A DNA stretch of 64,000 bases from assembly GCA_949358305.1 (NCBI GenBank), contig OX442316.1:14384001-14448000 (forward strand), in the 5' to 3' direction. This document shows positions 1 to 9,290 of the stretch, one piece after another; position 1 is the first letter of the stretch; each line of letters opens with the position of its first letter. The position numbers were made by a program, and so were the translations under genes. The notes below the pieces were generated by a model. That model ran no database searches. It was not told the DNA's origin and worked only from the letters and a program-made list of their open reading frames with translations. Source of the stretch: Strigamia acuminata (taxonomy: Eukaryota > Arthropoda > Chilopoda > Geophilomorpha > Linotaeniidae).

Positions 1-90
1 ATTATACATTTTCATGTAAAAGATTGCATTTTCATGTAAAAAATTGCATTTTTATGTAAAAGATAGCATTTTAAAGTGGGAAATAATGCA
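1..90. repeat. short tandem repeat, ~21-22 bp unit
   Basis: About four imperfect copies of a unit built on GCATTTTCATGTAAAAGAT run from the window edge to about base 85. The array may continue to the left of the window. Its TGCATTTT core also appears in the array at 53640-53890. No coding signal is seen. Confidence 0.7.
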
Positions 91-185
91 TTTTTGAACA
101 AAAACTTGAATTTTTTTTGGCATTGTGTATGTGCACCAGGGAGCCATGTTTTTGTGCCCTAATGAGGCAAATGTTATTACTTATA

Positions 186-938
186 CAGGGTGAGTCAAAA
201 GTCCGGAAACACCTTTTTTCTTGTAAATGACTGCAGATATATCAATTCTGTTGATGTAGACATATAGGAAGTCGATAGTGGGCTATCCAGTGGTGACCTT
301 AAATTTGATCCGGAAGGTCATCTTTAAGGCCATTCATTTCTTAACTTTTAAACCGTTTAAGATACAGCAAAATTTCCAATTACAAAGTTGTAGAACACCA
401 TTGAATTAGTACTATGCAACTTATCTCAGCCATCTTGAGTTAAATGTTTTCATTTTGAAATGAAACAAATCAGCTGAAGTAAAGCCAGCCATTGTGGAAA
501 AACTTAAATTTCTACTCAAAAAGTACTGAATTTGTTCAATAAATGTATTCAAATTTTTATTATTATGCAAGTAAACAAGAAAAACCACCATATTTTTTTA
601 ATGCCTAAATTATTTTATTTTCATAAGATAAAAAATCTCAATTTTCTGATTTGTTTTGCTTTTTTTAAAAACAAAACATTTAACTTAAGATGACTAAGAT
701 AAGTTGAATAGTACTAATTTGATGGTGCTCTACAACTTTGTAATTGGAAATTTTGCTGTATCTTAAACGGTTTAAAAGTTAGGAAGTGAATGACCTTGAA
801 TATGACCTTCCGGGTCAAATTTAAGGTCACCACTGGATAGCCCACCATTGACTTCCTGTATGTCTACATCAACAGAATTGATATATCTGCAGTAATTTTC
901 AAGAAAAAAAGGTGTTTCTGGACTTTTGACTCACCCTG
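186..938. mobile_element. foldback (long inverted repeat) DNA element, 753 bp
   Basis: The ends are CAGGGTGAGTCAAAAGTC and its reverse complement. The arms pair for roughly 290 bp each, with scattered mismatches, around an AT-rich centre of about 170 bp. The left flank is TA (184-185); the right flank reads TG, so the duplicated TA has probably mutated. There is no transposase ORF, so this is a nonautonomous element. The CAGGGTG ends and TA target suggest the Tc1/mariner (IS630) superfamily; that assignment is inferred. Confidence 0.8.
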
Positions 939-946
939 TGTGTATA

Positions 947-1235
947 CAGGGTGGAACAAAAGTCTGGATCCCTACTAAATATTTCTGAAAGTGGTAACAA
1001 TGCATCTAATTCAATGATGGCAAAGTATTAAAGTTGGGTGGGGCAATCTTTTGGTGACCCAAAATTTGACCTTGAGATGTTCCTTCCAAGGTCATTTGAA
1101 AATTATCTCGGAAACCGTTAGAGATAGACAGAAATTTCCAATTGTAAACTTGTAGACCATCATTTGTTTAGTCTAAAAATGACTAATTCTCAAATCTTTT
1201 GTACTAAAAGATTTTAAGAAAATCGCAATTTTATT
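947..1235. mobile_element. truncated left arm of a second foldback element
   Basis: This starts with TA (945-946) and CAGGGTGGAACAAAAGTC, only 8 bp after the previous element. It follows the left arm of the element at 3588 almost base for base and stops at CGCAATTTT. The right arm is missing: at 1236 the sequence changes to the intron end and exon shared with 13248. The truncation appears to have removed the upstream zinc-finger exon that the second duplicate still has at 13120-13192. Confidence 0.75.
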
Positions 1236-1238
1236 TAG

Positions 1239-1523
1239 AATGCTGAAGGCAATATTCGTATGAATCAAACCGCGTACGGCGGCGAGGGCTCGTCCGATTC
1301 GGAGGGCAAGTTCGAGTCGGAGGGCAAGCCCGAGTCGGAGGGCGAAGTGTGTATACTGTGCTCCTGCAAGTTGTCTGCTCCTGTGTACTTCGCTCAAGAC
1401 TTCTCTTCTCAATTTACCCCTGCGTCTTTCACGGAATATTTAGGTTTGTGTTTTATATCAAATACGTCTATTCATTTATTATTACGATCTAGCTATTCTT
1501 TTAATACGGGTCGATATGCCTAA
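1239..1523 (+). pseudogene. remnant exon of an acidic-repeat protein, copy 1
   Basis: After an acceptor TTATTTAG the exon reads NAEGNIRMN followed by acidic repeats of the type SESEG. It matches the exon at 13248 for about 100 bp and has CAA where that copy has a TAA stop. After about 1345 the match ends. The next bases (1361-1383) equal a unit of the 17-bp minisatellite found at 12347. The basic coiled-coil half present in copy 2 is missing, so this is a broken copy although the frame stays open to 1523. No function is assigned. Confidence 0.5.
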
Positions 1524-1965
1524 CTTGTATCATTTGGCCGCGTTCAATGTATTTGTGTTTGATGTATTTTTATTTTTTTTATTACAGAGCTAAGTTAGGT
1601 TAGGTTAGGTTAGGTCTAGGCAACGGAGCGGTAAATATTTCTTCGAAGGATTTCGAACTTAGCTTCGTGTTTGTTTATGATAAAGAATATAAATTGTGGA
1701 TTTTAATTATATTTTGTAAATATTGGTTTACAATTTATGTAATTTAATAATAAATAAACTTAATTATTTATTTAATCCGATTTCAACTTTTTTATTTATT
1801 TTCTAATAAAAACTAGACAAACCTCATTGGTATGCCAACCAATGGGGTAAACAAATACAAATAACTCAATGGGAGTAGCTCATTAGTATGTGGAAAAGGA
1901 GGAGTTAAAAGGGCACCATAGGTCAAGAGTTCTATTGACCAGTCAAGAGCATCCATTGTTTTGTA
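1524..1965. other. noncoding stretch with a short (TTAGG)n run
   Basis: No gene is seen here. Bases 1594-1614 hold four head-to-tail TTAGG units, the arthropod telomere motif, in an otherwise AT-rich stretch. Homology to the second duplicate resumes at about 1966 (ATTCTACGAAAGAAGG). Confidence 0.6.
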
Positions 1966-2071
1966 AACAACATTCTACGAAAGAAGGCCTTGAGGGTGTC
2001 TTCACTGTACAGCACGCACAAGATGGCGTCTGCTGCATTTCAAACGTCACAAAATTATTCTAATTCACTAT

Positions 2072-2077
2072 TTTATT
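2072..2077 (-). terminator. AATAAA polyadenylation signal of LRR gene copy 1
   Basis: TTTATT on the plus strand reads AATAAA on the minus strand, about 100 nt past the stop codon of the LRR gene. The second copy has a small deletion here and lacks this hexamer. Confidence 0.5.
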
Positions 2078-2176
2078 GCACACAATTTCTGAATTCATTC
2101 AAATTGAAAATGGCAGTCTATCTCTGTGTTTCCTGATGATCAATACAACTAGTCAAATGTTACAATCATATCTAGA

Positions 2177-3508
2177 TCAATTGTTTGTAACTTGCAAATC
2201 CAGATTGCTACTTCTAATGTAAGAGTTAATTTCATTGTAAGCTGATACGTTAATATTGAGACAATCATACAACACTAACTTCTTCAATGGATTTTGCATT
2301 TTTAAAATTTTCTTAACTATACTTTGGTTAATTGAGTCACACTCAAAAAACTCTAAAATTTTTAGATTTTGAAGTGCATTCAATTCATCTAGTTCCGAAA
2401 TTAATTTATCAGTCAATGTTTGACAATGTCCAATACCTAAATAGGCTACATTTGGATTTTGTACAATTAACATTTTCAATTGAGTTTGAGTAAAGATTTG
2501 AATAGTATCATCTACAAATAATTCCCACAGGTTTTTGAATAAAATATGTTTCGGTAAATCGTTCACATCTTCAGTATCCAAAATACTACAACCCGATAAA
2601 TATAATCGTTGTAACAATGGACAATAATGATCAAGAAGTCTAAGATTAACTAATCGGAAATTAATGAGACAAAGATTGGTCAATCGTTGTGTCTGCGCCA
2701 AAACATTCAAATCCAGACTAGTTGATGCATCCAAATCCAAATTGCAAAGATTTGGAAAAATAGTGTTTACAATGATGACATCTTCCGTACTGGTTAAATC
2801 CGGATACTGTTCATCGATGGAATAAGTATGCAATGTTTTCTCCGATTTGAATTGTTGTTTTAACAAATCATATAAACCTTCCCAGCATTCATGTCGAAAC
2901 GTTCTTAAATGAGGAAGTTGTTTTAAAATGCATAAACAGCCCTCGGGTGTGACAGTCGAATTTTCGTATAATTGCAAATACTCCAGTTTCTTGCAATCGC
3001 TTAATGAGCACAGCCCATCATCAGTAAAATTTTTGCACCAGTTTAAGTCTAGATGTCGTAATTGTAGACAATATTTACCAATTGCAGCAACAACTTCATT
3101 CGAGCATTCTTCTCTCTTAGAAAAGTCGAACCATTCAAGTTTTGGCAATTGCTGCAGCAGTTTAATCATGTGTTCAGGTGGAATTTTCATGTCAGAATCG
3201 GACCTCAGATCTAAGCATATAAGGTTCCTACAAACTAGTCCTATTTTATCTAATAGACAAGGATTCACGGTTAGGTCAAACATATCGAAACAATATAATG
3301 CTTTAGTGTCAGGATGAATGAAAACTTTGGAATCCACGCGTACTGGTGTACTAGTATTACGGCGAAATTTCTCACTCAAACATTTATAAACGTTTGAAAT
3401 AAATATCGGAGGTTGATCCATTAGTTGTGTTTGAAAACTATCGAAATTAGTACAAACCATTTGCAAACACAATTGCTCCAGACTCGATGCTGATTTTCTC
3501 AAAGGCAT
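2177..3508 (-). CDS. leucine-rich-repeat protein, single exon, copy 1
   Basis: An intact 443-residue protein. I chose the ATG at 3508 (MPLRKS...): it is the first in-frame ATG and lies about 72 nt below a TATA box; the frame stays open upstream but without an ATG. Residues from about 85 to the end carry repeats of the RNI/AMN1 cysteine-containing type (LRHLDLNWCKNFTDDGL, LYLSGCSILDTED, LGIGHCQTLTDKLI). The first ~60 residues (SLEQLCLQMV) could be a diverged F-box-like helix pair, but I see no clear F-box. F-box LRR proteins present substrates to SCF ubiquitin ligases; that role is only a possibility here. The paralog at 14361 differs at about 34 residues plus a 5-residue indel, and both are open, so both are probably functional. 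Confidence 0.85.
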   Translation of the reverse strand: MPLRKSASSLEQLCLQMVCTNFDSFQTQLMDQPPIFISNVYKCLSEKFRRNTSTPVRVDSKVFIHPDTKALYCFDMFDLTVNPCLLDKIGLVCRNLICLDLRSDSDMKIPPEHMIKLLQQLPKLEWFDFSKREECSNEVVAAIGKYCLQLRHLDLNWCKNFTDDGLCSLSDCKKLEYLQLYENSTVTPEGCLCILKQLPHLRTFRHECWEGLYDLLKQQFKSEKTLHTYSIDEQYPDLTSTEDVIIVNTIFPNLCNLDLDASTSLDLNVLAQTQRLTNLCLINFRLVNLRLLDHYCPLLQRLYLSGCSILDTEDVNDLPKHILFKNLWELFVDDTIQIFTQTQLKMLIVQNPNVAYLGIGHCQTLTDKLISELDELNALQNLKILEFFECDSINQSIVKKILKMQNPLKKLVLYDCLNINVSAYNEINSYIRSSNLDLQVTNN

Positions 3509-3579
3509 CTTGCGAACTGTACGTGTATCACTAGGACAGAGAATAAGGAGATGAATTAAAATCAAAATGAGATGGGGAG

Positions 3580-3587
3580 TTTATATA
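3580..3587 (-). promoter_or_regulatory. TATA box of LRR gene copy 1
   Basis: TATATAAA on the minus strand, 72 nt upstream of the ATG at 3508. The first TA of this box (3586-3587) is also the TA target duplication of the foldback element, so everything upstream of the TATA box has been moved 5.7 kb away. The same box is present in copy 2. Confidence 0.6.
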
Positions 3588-4238
3588 CAGGGTGAACAAA
3601 AAGTCTGTATCTTTACTTAATATTTCTGAAAGTGCTGACATTGCATCTAATCTAATGATGGCAAAGTACTAAAGTTGGGTGGGGCAATCTTTTGGTGACC
3701 CAAAATTTGACCTTGGTATGTTCCTTCAAGGTCATTGGGAAATTATCTTCGAAACCGTTAGAGATAGACAGAAATTTCCAATTGTAAACTTGTAGAGCAA
3801 CATTTATTTAGTCTAAAAATGACTAATCTTCAAATCTTTTGTACTAAAACTTTTTAAGAAAATCGCAATTTTCTAAAGTAGACACAAGTCAAAGAAAAAA
3901 TGCTCCAAATTGAAAAAATGGCAAAAATGTGCTGATTAGACGTAAAATGACCTAAAAAATCGATTTCCCAAGTTGGAATTTGCATATCTGGCACCGTTGC
4001 AGAGATATGGGCAGAAAACTAAATTTTTGAAAAGAAAAAATCATGAAAAAATTCAGTTTTCTGCCCATATCTCTGCAACGGTGCCAGATATGCAAATTCC
4101 AACCAAGGGAATCAATTTTTTGGGCCATTTTACGTCTAATGAGCACGTTTTTAGCACTTTTTCAATTTTGGCCATGTTAGCCTTTGACTTGTGTCCACTT
4201 TGAAAATTGCGATTTTCTTAAAAAATTTTAGTACAAAA

Positions 4239-4411
4239 TGTGATATTGTGATATTATAGTGTAAATATGAGCCACTAGATGGCAGTGTAATCGAGGCGAC
4301 ACCTGGCGCCCGGTGTTACCTTGTATGATTAATAAACCTGAGCGGTACACTTTGTATCATGTCATGCTACTGAACAGATCTCCTTTATTATGCCTATTCC
4401 ACGACACCACA
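4239..4411 (+). repeat. 5' LTR of the Gypsy element
   Basis: It starts TGTGATATTG and ends CGACACCACA (TG...CA). It contains GATTAATAAACC, whose AATAAA can serve as the poly(A) signal. It is identical by eye to 8864-9036. Confidence 0.95.
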
Positions 4412-4429
4412 TTGGCGACGAGGATAAAG
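4412..4429 (+). promoter_or_regulatory. primer-binding site of the Gypsy element
   Basis: TGGCGACGAGGAT lies one base after the LTR end, the position where a tRNA primes minus-strand DNA synthesis. TGG matches the CCA tail of a tRNA; I did not identify which tRNA. Confidence 0.6.
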
Positions 4430-4545
4430 AAATAGAACTGAATCCGCTGATATCAACATTGGAAATTGCCATCAAGGAACATTGATTGTGTGAGTGTGTT
4501 GATAAACTGGTTATACACCTGTGTTTAGTGTTATTAGTGCGGAAA

Positions 4546-7500
4546 ATGGCGGCAAACTCGAATTTACCACCCGTCGGACAATTTGTTATTCAAGAAGGGA
4601 ATTTGAATCAACTCTGGAAAAAGTGGAGCAAGAGTTTCACATATTTTCTAGTAGCGTCGAAAATTACCGATGCGGATCAAAAATTAGCCACATTACTGCA
4701 TTTGGCCGGTCCTGCTGTGCAGGAAATATTCGAGACGTTTGAGGAGGACGACACAAAAACCTACGATGTAGCGGTAACGGCGTTAGAGGCGTATTTCAAC
4801 CCGCGAAAAAATTTGCGTTTTGAACGTCACATCTTTAGACAGCAGTGTCAGGAGGACAAGGAGTCGATGGACAGCTACGTGACGCGTCTGAAAAAATTTG
4901 CGAAGTCGTGCGAGTTTACAACACTCGAGGAGGATTTGATTGTGGACCAGGTGCTTGAAAAGGGACGCGATAAAGGGTTGCGGAGACGACTTTTACGCGA
5001 AACAACAGTAACACTGAGTTCGTTATTGACCATGGCGCGTTCGGCAGAAGCCAGCGAACAACACGCGACCGCAATGGAGCGAGACAGCGTGGAGAAGCCG
5101 AAGGAAAGCACCGTGAGTTCGATTAATGAAAATAAACATTTTAAGAGTCGTGGAAACCGAAGGGGGCGTGGCACGTTCCGGAAATTCAACTCTAAGCCAC
5201 ACAACGTGGACGACAGGCGAGAAAATAAGACCCAAGCGGCGAAGATGTGTTTCCGGTGCGGCCACAATGACCATTTAGCCAGCGAGTGCACGATCGCGAA
5301 AAATAAAGAATGCGGTTTTTGCCATAAACTTGGCCATTTTTCAAAAGTTTGTAGGGCGAAAAATGCTGACCGAGGGCGTGGAAACAAGGACCGTGTGCGA
5401 TACGTAGGAGTCAACGAGTACGAACGTGAACACGACGGAAGCGACAGTGACTATTCGTGGTGCGTGTCCGCAGGAAAGCCGACCGAGGACATTGTTGTGG
5501 AAATTGAAAAACAGAAAGTAAATGTATTGATTGATTCCGGGTCGACAGTGAATCTAGTCGATCAGAAGACGTGGAACACGTTGAAAAGTAAGGGAATCAA
5601 ATTAATTCCAACTAACACACGTTTATTTGCATATGGTGTGAATGAGCCATTGGTCGTAAGCGGAGAATTTCACGCGGAAGTGGGAACTGCGAAGAAGTCG
5701 GTCAACGCGAGGTTTTTGGTCGTCCCATCGGGAAAATTGCCATTATTGGGACGAGCAACGTCGAAACAACTCGGAATATTAAAATTGGAAGACGAGATAG
5801 TGAATGCGGTGGATGACAGCACGCTGTTTGACGAGACAGTCGGGAAACTCCGAGATGATTTAAGTATTCGAATTAAAAAATACAAAGAAGTATTTAATGG
5901 GATTGGCAGGTTGAAGGAATACGAACTCGAACTTCATGTCGATCCGTTGGTGAGGCCAGTGGCGCAAATGGTGCGGAGAATACCGTTTCACATCCGCAAA
6001 CAGGTGGATGCGGAAATTGATAACCTGCTGAAAGCAGACATCATCGAACCAGTCACCGGTGCCACTGAATGGGTTTCGCCGATGGTTCCAGTGCGAAAAC
6101 CGGACGGAACAATCAGAATTTGCCTCGACATGCGCGCGGTGAATGAGGCCGTGAAGCGCAACCGCCACCCATTACCCACGATGGATGAGGTCCTGGACGA
6201 AATAGACGGGGCCGAAATGATAACAAAATTAGATTGCAGGTGGGGATACTTGCAAATTCCCTTGCAAGAAAATTCTAGGAAATATACAGTTTTCGTCACA
6301 CACCGCGGACTTTTCCAGTATAAAAGACTATTTTTCGGGATCGCGAGTGCTCCAGAGGAGTATCAACGAATCGTCCAAAACATTTTGGCCGATTGCGAGG
6401 GAACGCGTAATAGTCTTGATGACATCGTCGTACATGGTCGGACGACGAAAGAACACGACGAAAGGCTAGAAAAAGTGTTAGAAACTTTAATGCGTAACGG
6501 ATTAACGTTAAATTTGAAAAAGTGTGCGTTTGGCGTGACGAGATTGACATTCTTGGGCCATATCATCTCAAAGAAAGGCATTTCCGTGGCGGAACAAAAG
6601 GTTGAAGCGGTTCGAAACGCGACGGCCCCGAAGAACGAAACGGAAATTAGGAGCTTTCTGGGCCTGGTCAATTACTGCGCCAGATATATACCAAACTTTG
6701 CGACCATTGCAGAACCGTTGAGAGTTATGGCGAGAAAGGACGTCGTATTTAGTTGGAAAAAACCACAGAACGATGCCTTCAACAAGCTAAAAGAGAGTTT
6801 GTGCAGCTCGGGAACGCTCGCCTTCTTCAAGAAGAACGTGGAGACGGAATTGATAGTCGACGCGTCGCCAGTCGGATTAGGGGCGGTCCTCGTGCAACGG
6901 CAAGTCGACGGTTTGAATCAGCCTATCGCATACGCCAGCAGGACGTTATCCGACGTGGAACGCCGATACTCCACCACGGAAAAAGAAGCTCTCGCAGTCG
7001 TTTGGGGCTGCGAGAGGTTCCGACTCTACTTGATTGGAATGCCATTCAAACTGATAACCGACCACAAGGCATTAGAAATTATTTACTCGGTGAAGTCGAA
7101 GCCCAGCGCCCGGATCGAGAGGTGGGTGTTGAGGCTGCAACCGTACGAATTTACGATCAAACATCGGCCAGGAAGTTCAAACATCGCGGATGCTCTCTCA
7201 AGACTACTTCCAGTTGGAGAAGGGAAGACGGTGATTGGAAAAACGGAAAAATACGTGCATTTCATCCTTGAAAATGCCATCCCGAAAGCGATGACTTTGA
7301 AACACGTAGAAGTTGCTTCCAGGGCCGACGGTCAGATCTGCACAATCGCCACGAGTTTACGGGACGCGACGAAGTTTACGCAAGAATTACAAAAATTCGA
7401 GCCGATTCGAAATGAATTAACGATGGCGGGAGACGTATTACTTCGCGGCACGAGAATCGTGATGCCGACGGCGTTGAGGAAAAAGGTCATCGAATTGGCA

Positions 7501-8646
7501 CACAGGGGTCACCAAGGCGTCGTACGTACGAAACAACGCCTACGAGAGAAGGTCTGGTGGCCGGGCCTTGACCACGACGTCGAGAGCGCAGTGCGACAGT
7601 GCAGAGCCTGTCAATTTAACAGCAGCGCGACAGAGAAGCCGGAGCCGATAAAAAGCACCATTTTACCAAAAGGGCCGTGGCGGGACTTAGCGCTGGACAT
7701 CTGCGGGCCATTTAACGATGGACATTCGATCATTGTGCTGGTGGACTATTATTCCAGGTGGCCGGAAGCACGAATTTTAAAATCGACGAAAGCAGAAAAA
7801 ATAATAAGTTGGCTACGCGGAACTTTCGAGTGTTGGGGACTTCCCGAGACGTTGACGTCCGACAACGGGCCGCAGTTCGTTTCGGAGCAGTTTCGTGACT
7901 TCATGGACGAATGTGGAACGCAACACAGAAAGGTTACACCGTATTGGCCTCAGGCCAACGGTCAAGTCGAAAGATTAAACAAATCATTTGTAAAAGCGTT
8001 TCGTTCGGCGAAAATCGAAGGCGAAGATTGGAAGAAAACACTCGGAACTTTTCTAGAAGCGTACAGAAGCACTCCACATAGGACTACAGGAGTGTCACCA
8101 TACGAACTGATGACTACAAGAAAAATGAGGAATAAGATCCCACAGATAATGAAAGAACAACGAGGAAAACTACATCGGATCGTGAAGAATAAAGATGCGG
8201 AGGAAAAAGCGAAATCAAAACAATTTGCAGATCACAGCCGGAAAAGTAAAGAAAGTGAAATTCGGGTTGGAGACAGAGTTTTGGTTGCGAAATCAAGATT
8301 TCACAAGTTGGATTTGGCTTACGAACACGATCTAATGACAGTTAGCCGGAAAGACGGAAATTGCGTTTCGTTGAAAACGTCTGATGGACGAATTATTAAG
8401 AGAAATGTAACGAAAATAAGACGTTACATTCCACTGGACGAGGATATCGGGATTCGAGGAGAAGACAACATCCAAATAGAGGCGGGACCCGAAGGACCAC
8501 GAGCAGATACCCATTTGCAGCCTGGGTCACCACCAGGAGAGGCGTTACCAAGGGGCCGACCGTTGAATCGCCCAGCACCTGGACCATTACGGAGGTCCAA
8601 GCGGAACAGAAGACCTCCAGATTATTTGAAAATGTATGTGAGATGA
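4546..8646 (+). CDS. Gag-Pol polyprotein of a Ty3/Gypsy retrotransposon
   Basis: 1366 residues in one frame. I chose the ATG at 4546 (GGAAAATGGCGG context); the frame is open upstream but the first 20 codons look like leader. In order: Gag; two zinc knuckles from about residue 235 (CFRCGHNDHLASEC, then a CX2CX4HX4C); aspartic protease with DSGS near residue 330; reverse transcriptase (LDCRWGYLQI about 563, LDDIVVHG about 624); RNase H (DASPVGLGAVL about 770, TEKEALAV); integrase with an H-H-C-C finger (HRGHQG...CRACQ, about 985-1025) and a D,D,E core at about 1050, 1105 and 1141 (TSDNGPQF, NGQVERLN). The domain order RT-RNaseH-INT is that of Ty3/Gypsy; the RT motif resembles the K02A2.6-like branch. 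No frameshift separates gag and pol, and no stop is present. Confidence 0.95.
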   Translation: MAANSNLPPVGQFVIQEGNLNQLWKKWSKSFTYFLVASKITDADQKLATLLHLAGPAVQEIFETFEEDDTKTYDVAVTALEAYFNPRKNLRFERHIFRQQCQEDKESMDSYVTRLKKFAKSCEFTTLEEDLIVDQVLEKGRDKGLRRRLLRETTVTLSSLLTMARSAEASEQHATAMERDSVEKPKESTVSSINENKHFKSRGNRRGRGTFRKFNSKPHNVDDRRENKTQAAKMCFRCGHNDHLASECTIAKNKECGFCHKLGHFSKVCRAKNADRGRGNKDRVRYVGVNEYEREHDGSDSDYSWCVSAGKPTEDIVVEIEKQKVNVLIDSGSTVNLVDQKTWNTLKSKGIKLIPTNTRLFAYGVNEPLVVSGEFHAEVGTAKKSVNARFLVVPSGKLPLLGRATSKQLGILKLEDEIVNAVDDSTLFDETVGKLRDDLSIRIKKYKEVFNGIGRLKEYELELHVDPLVRPVAQMVRRIPFHIRKQVDAEIDNLLKADIIEPVTGATEWVSPMVPVRKPDGTIRICLDMRAVNEAVKRNRHPLPTMDEVLDEIDGAEMITKLDCRWGYLQIPLQENSRKYTVFVTHRGLFQYKRLFFGIASAPEEYQRIVQNILADCEGTRNSLDDIVVHGRTTKEHDERLEKVLETLMRNGLTLNLKKCAFGVTRLTFLGHIISKKGISVAEQKVEAVRNATAPKNETEIRSFLGLVNYCARYIPNFATIAEPLRVMARKDVVFSWKKPQNDAFNKLKESLCSSGTLAFFKKNVETELIVDASPVGLGAVLVQRQVDGLNQPIAYASRTLSDVERRYSTTEKEALAVVWGCERFRLYLIGMPFKLITDHKALEIIYSVKSKPSARIERWVLRLQPYEFTIKHRPGSSNIADALSRLLPVGEGKTVIGKTEKYVHFILENAIPKAMTLKHVEVASRADGQICTIATSLRDATKFTQELQKFEPIRNELTMAGDVLLRGTRIVMPTALRKKVIELAHRGHQGVVRTKQRLREKVWWPGLDHDVESAVRQCRACQFNSSATEKPEPIKSTILPKGPWRDLALDICGPFNDGHSIIVLVDYYSRWPEARILKSTKAEKIISWLRGTFECWGLPETLTSDNGPQFVSEQFRDFMDECGTQHRKVTPYWPQANGQVERLNKSFVKAFRSAKIEGEDWKKTLGTFLEAYRSTPHRTTGVSPYELMTTRKMRNKIPQIMKEQRGKLHRIVKNKDAEEKAKSKQFADHSRKSKESEIRVGDRVLVAKSRFHKLDLAYEHDLMTVSRKDGNCVSLKTSDGRIIKRNVTKIRRYIPLDEDIGIRGEDNIQIEAGPEGPRADTHLQPGSPPGEALPRGRPLNRPAPGPLRRSKRNRRPPDYLKMYVR

Positions 8647-8847
8647 GCAAAATTTCAAATGGATGTTGTTGCCAAATTAACTTTATTAATAAGTAACAAA
8701 TGTGTTTGAAAAAAAAAAGAGAAAAGGAAAGAGTTCAGGCCTGGACCAAAAACATTGTTAAGGAATAATACATATACATTGTAAGTTTTAATCATTTAAT
8801 TTAATTTATTTATATTATTATGTTTGTACAAAATGTTGTTATAATTT

Positions 8848-8863
8848 GGAAAAAAAAGAGTGA
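8848..8863 (+). promoter_or_regulatory. polypurine tract of the Gypsy element
   Basis: GGAAAAAAAAGAGTGA lies directly before the 3' LTR, the expected place for plus-strand priming. Confidence 0.75.
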
Positions 8864-9036
8864 TGTGATATTGTGATATTATAGTGTAAATATGAGCCAC
8901 TAGATGGCAGTGTAATCGAGGCGACACCTGGCGCCCGGTGTTACCTTGTATGATTAATAAACCTGAGCGGTACACTTTGTATCATGTCATGCTACTGAAC
9001 AGATCTCCTTTATTATGCCTATTCCACGACACCACA
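8864..9036 (+). repeat. 3' LTR of the Gypsy element
   Basis: 173 bp, identical by eye to 4239-4411, and followed by the CAAAA target duplication. Confidence 0.95.
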
Positions 9037-9290
9037 CAAAAGATTTGAGGATTAGTCATTTTTAGACTAAATGAAAGCTGCTCTTCAAGTTTGCAATTGG
9101 AAATTTTTGTCTATCTCTAACGGTTTCCAAGATAATTTTCAAATGACCTTGAAGGAACATCCCAAGGTCAAATTTCGGGTCAGCAAAAGATTGCCCCACC
9201 CAACTTTAGTACTTTGCCATCATTAGATCAGATGCTATGTCAGCACTTTCAGAAATATTAAGTAAAGATACAGACTTTTTGTTCACCCTG

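Larger units (their letters stand above)
1966..3587. repeat. segmental duplication, LRR-gene block, copy 1
   Basis: The block matches 13796-15786 once the hAT-type element at 13812-14173 is removed. It contains the LRR gene, its 3' flank and its TATA box, and ends at the TA that borders the foldback element. The order of flanking blocks is the same in both copies, so this is a tandem duplication rather than retroposition. Confidence 0.9.
4239..9036 (+). mobile_element. complete Ty3/Gypsy LTR retrotransposon
   Basis: 4798 bp with two 173-bp LTRs that I read as identical, a single intact gag-pol frame, a primer site after the left LTR and a purine tract before the right LTR. The 5-bp target duplication CAAAA is at 4234-4238 and 9037-9041. 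There is no envelope gene. Identical LTRs and an open frame mean the insertion is recent and the element could still be active. Confidence 0.95.
3588..9290. mobile_element. foldback DNA element (~900 bp) split by a Gypsy insertion
   Basis: The ends are CAGGGTGAACAAAAAGTC and its reverse complement, with TA on both sides (3586-3587 and 9291-9292). The left arm is 3588-4022; the right arm is 4054-4238 joined to 9042-9290, with a ~31-nt loop at 4023-4053. Without the Gypsy the element is about 900 bp and would fold into one near-complete hairpin. There is no ORF of its own. It shares only its outermost bases with the 753-bp element at 186, but its whole left arm with the fragment at 947. Confidence 0.85.

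Noticed and set aside
6407-6435. Gypsy reverse transcriptase lacks the aromatic residue before DD (SLDD instead of YLDD), as if inactivated.
   Set aside because: Elements of the K02A2.6-like branch commonly have N-x-x-DD at this place, so this is a family trait rather than damage. The rest of the frame is intact.
4875-7280. Several open frames of 60-180 codons on both strands within the Gypsy.
   Set aside because: They lie opposite or out of frame to the intact gag-pol reading frame and show no motifs of their own.
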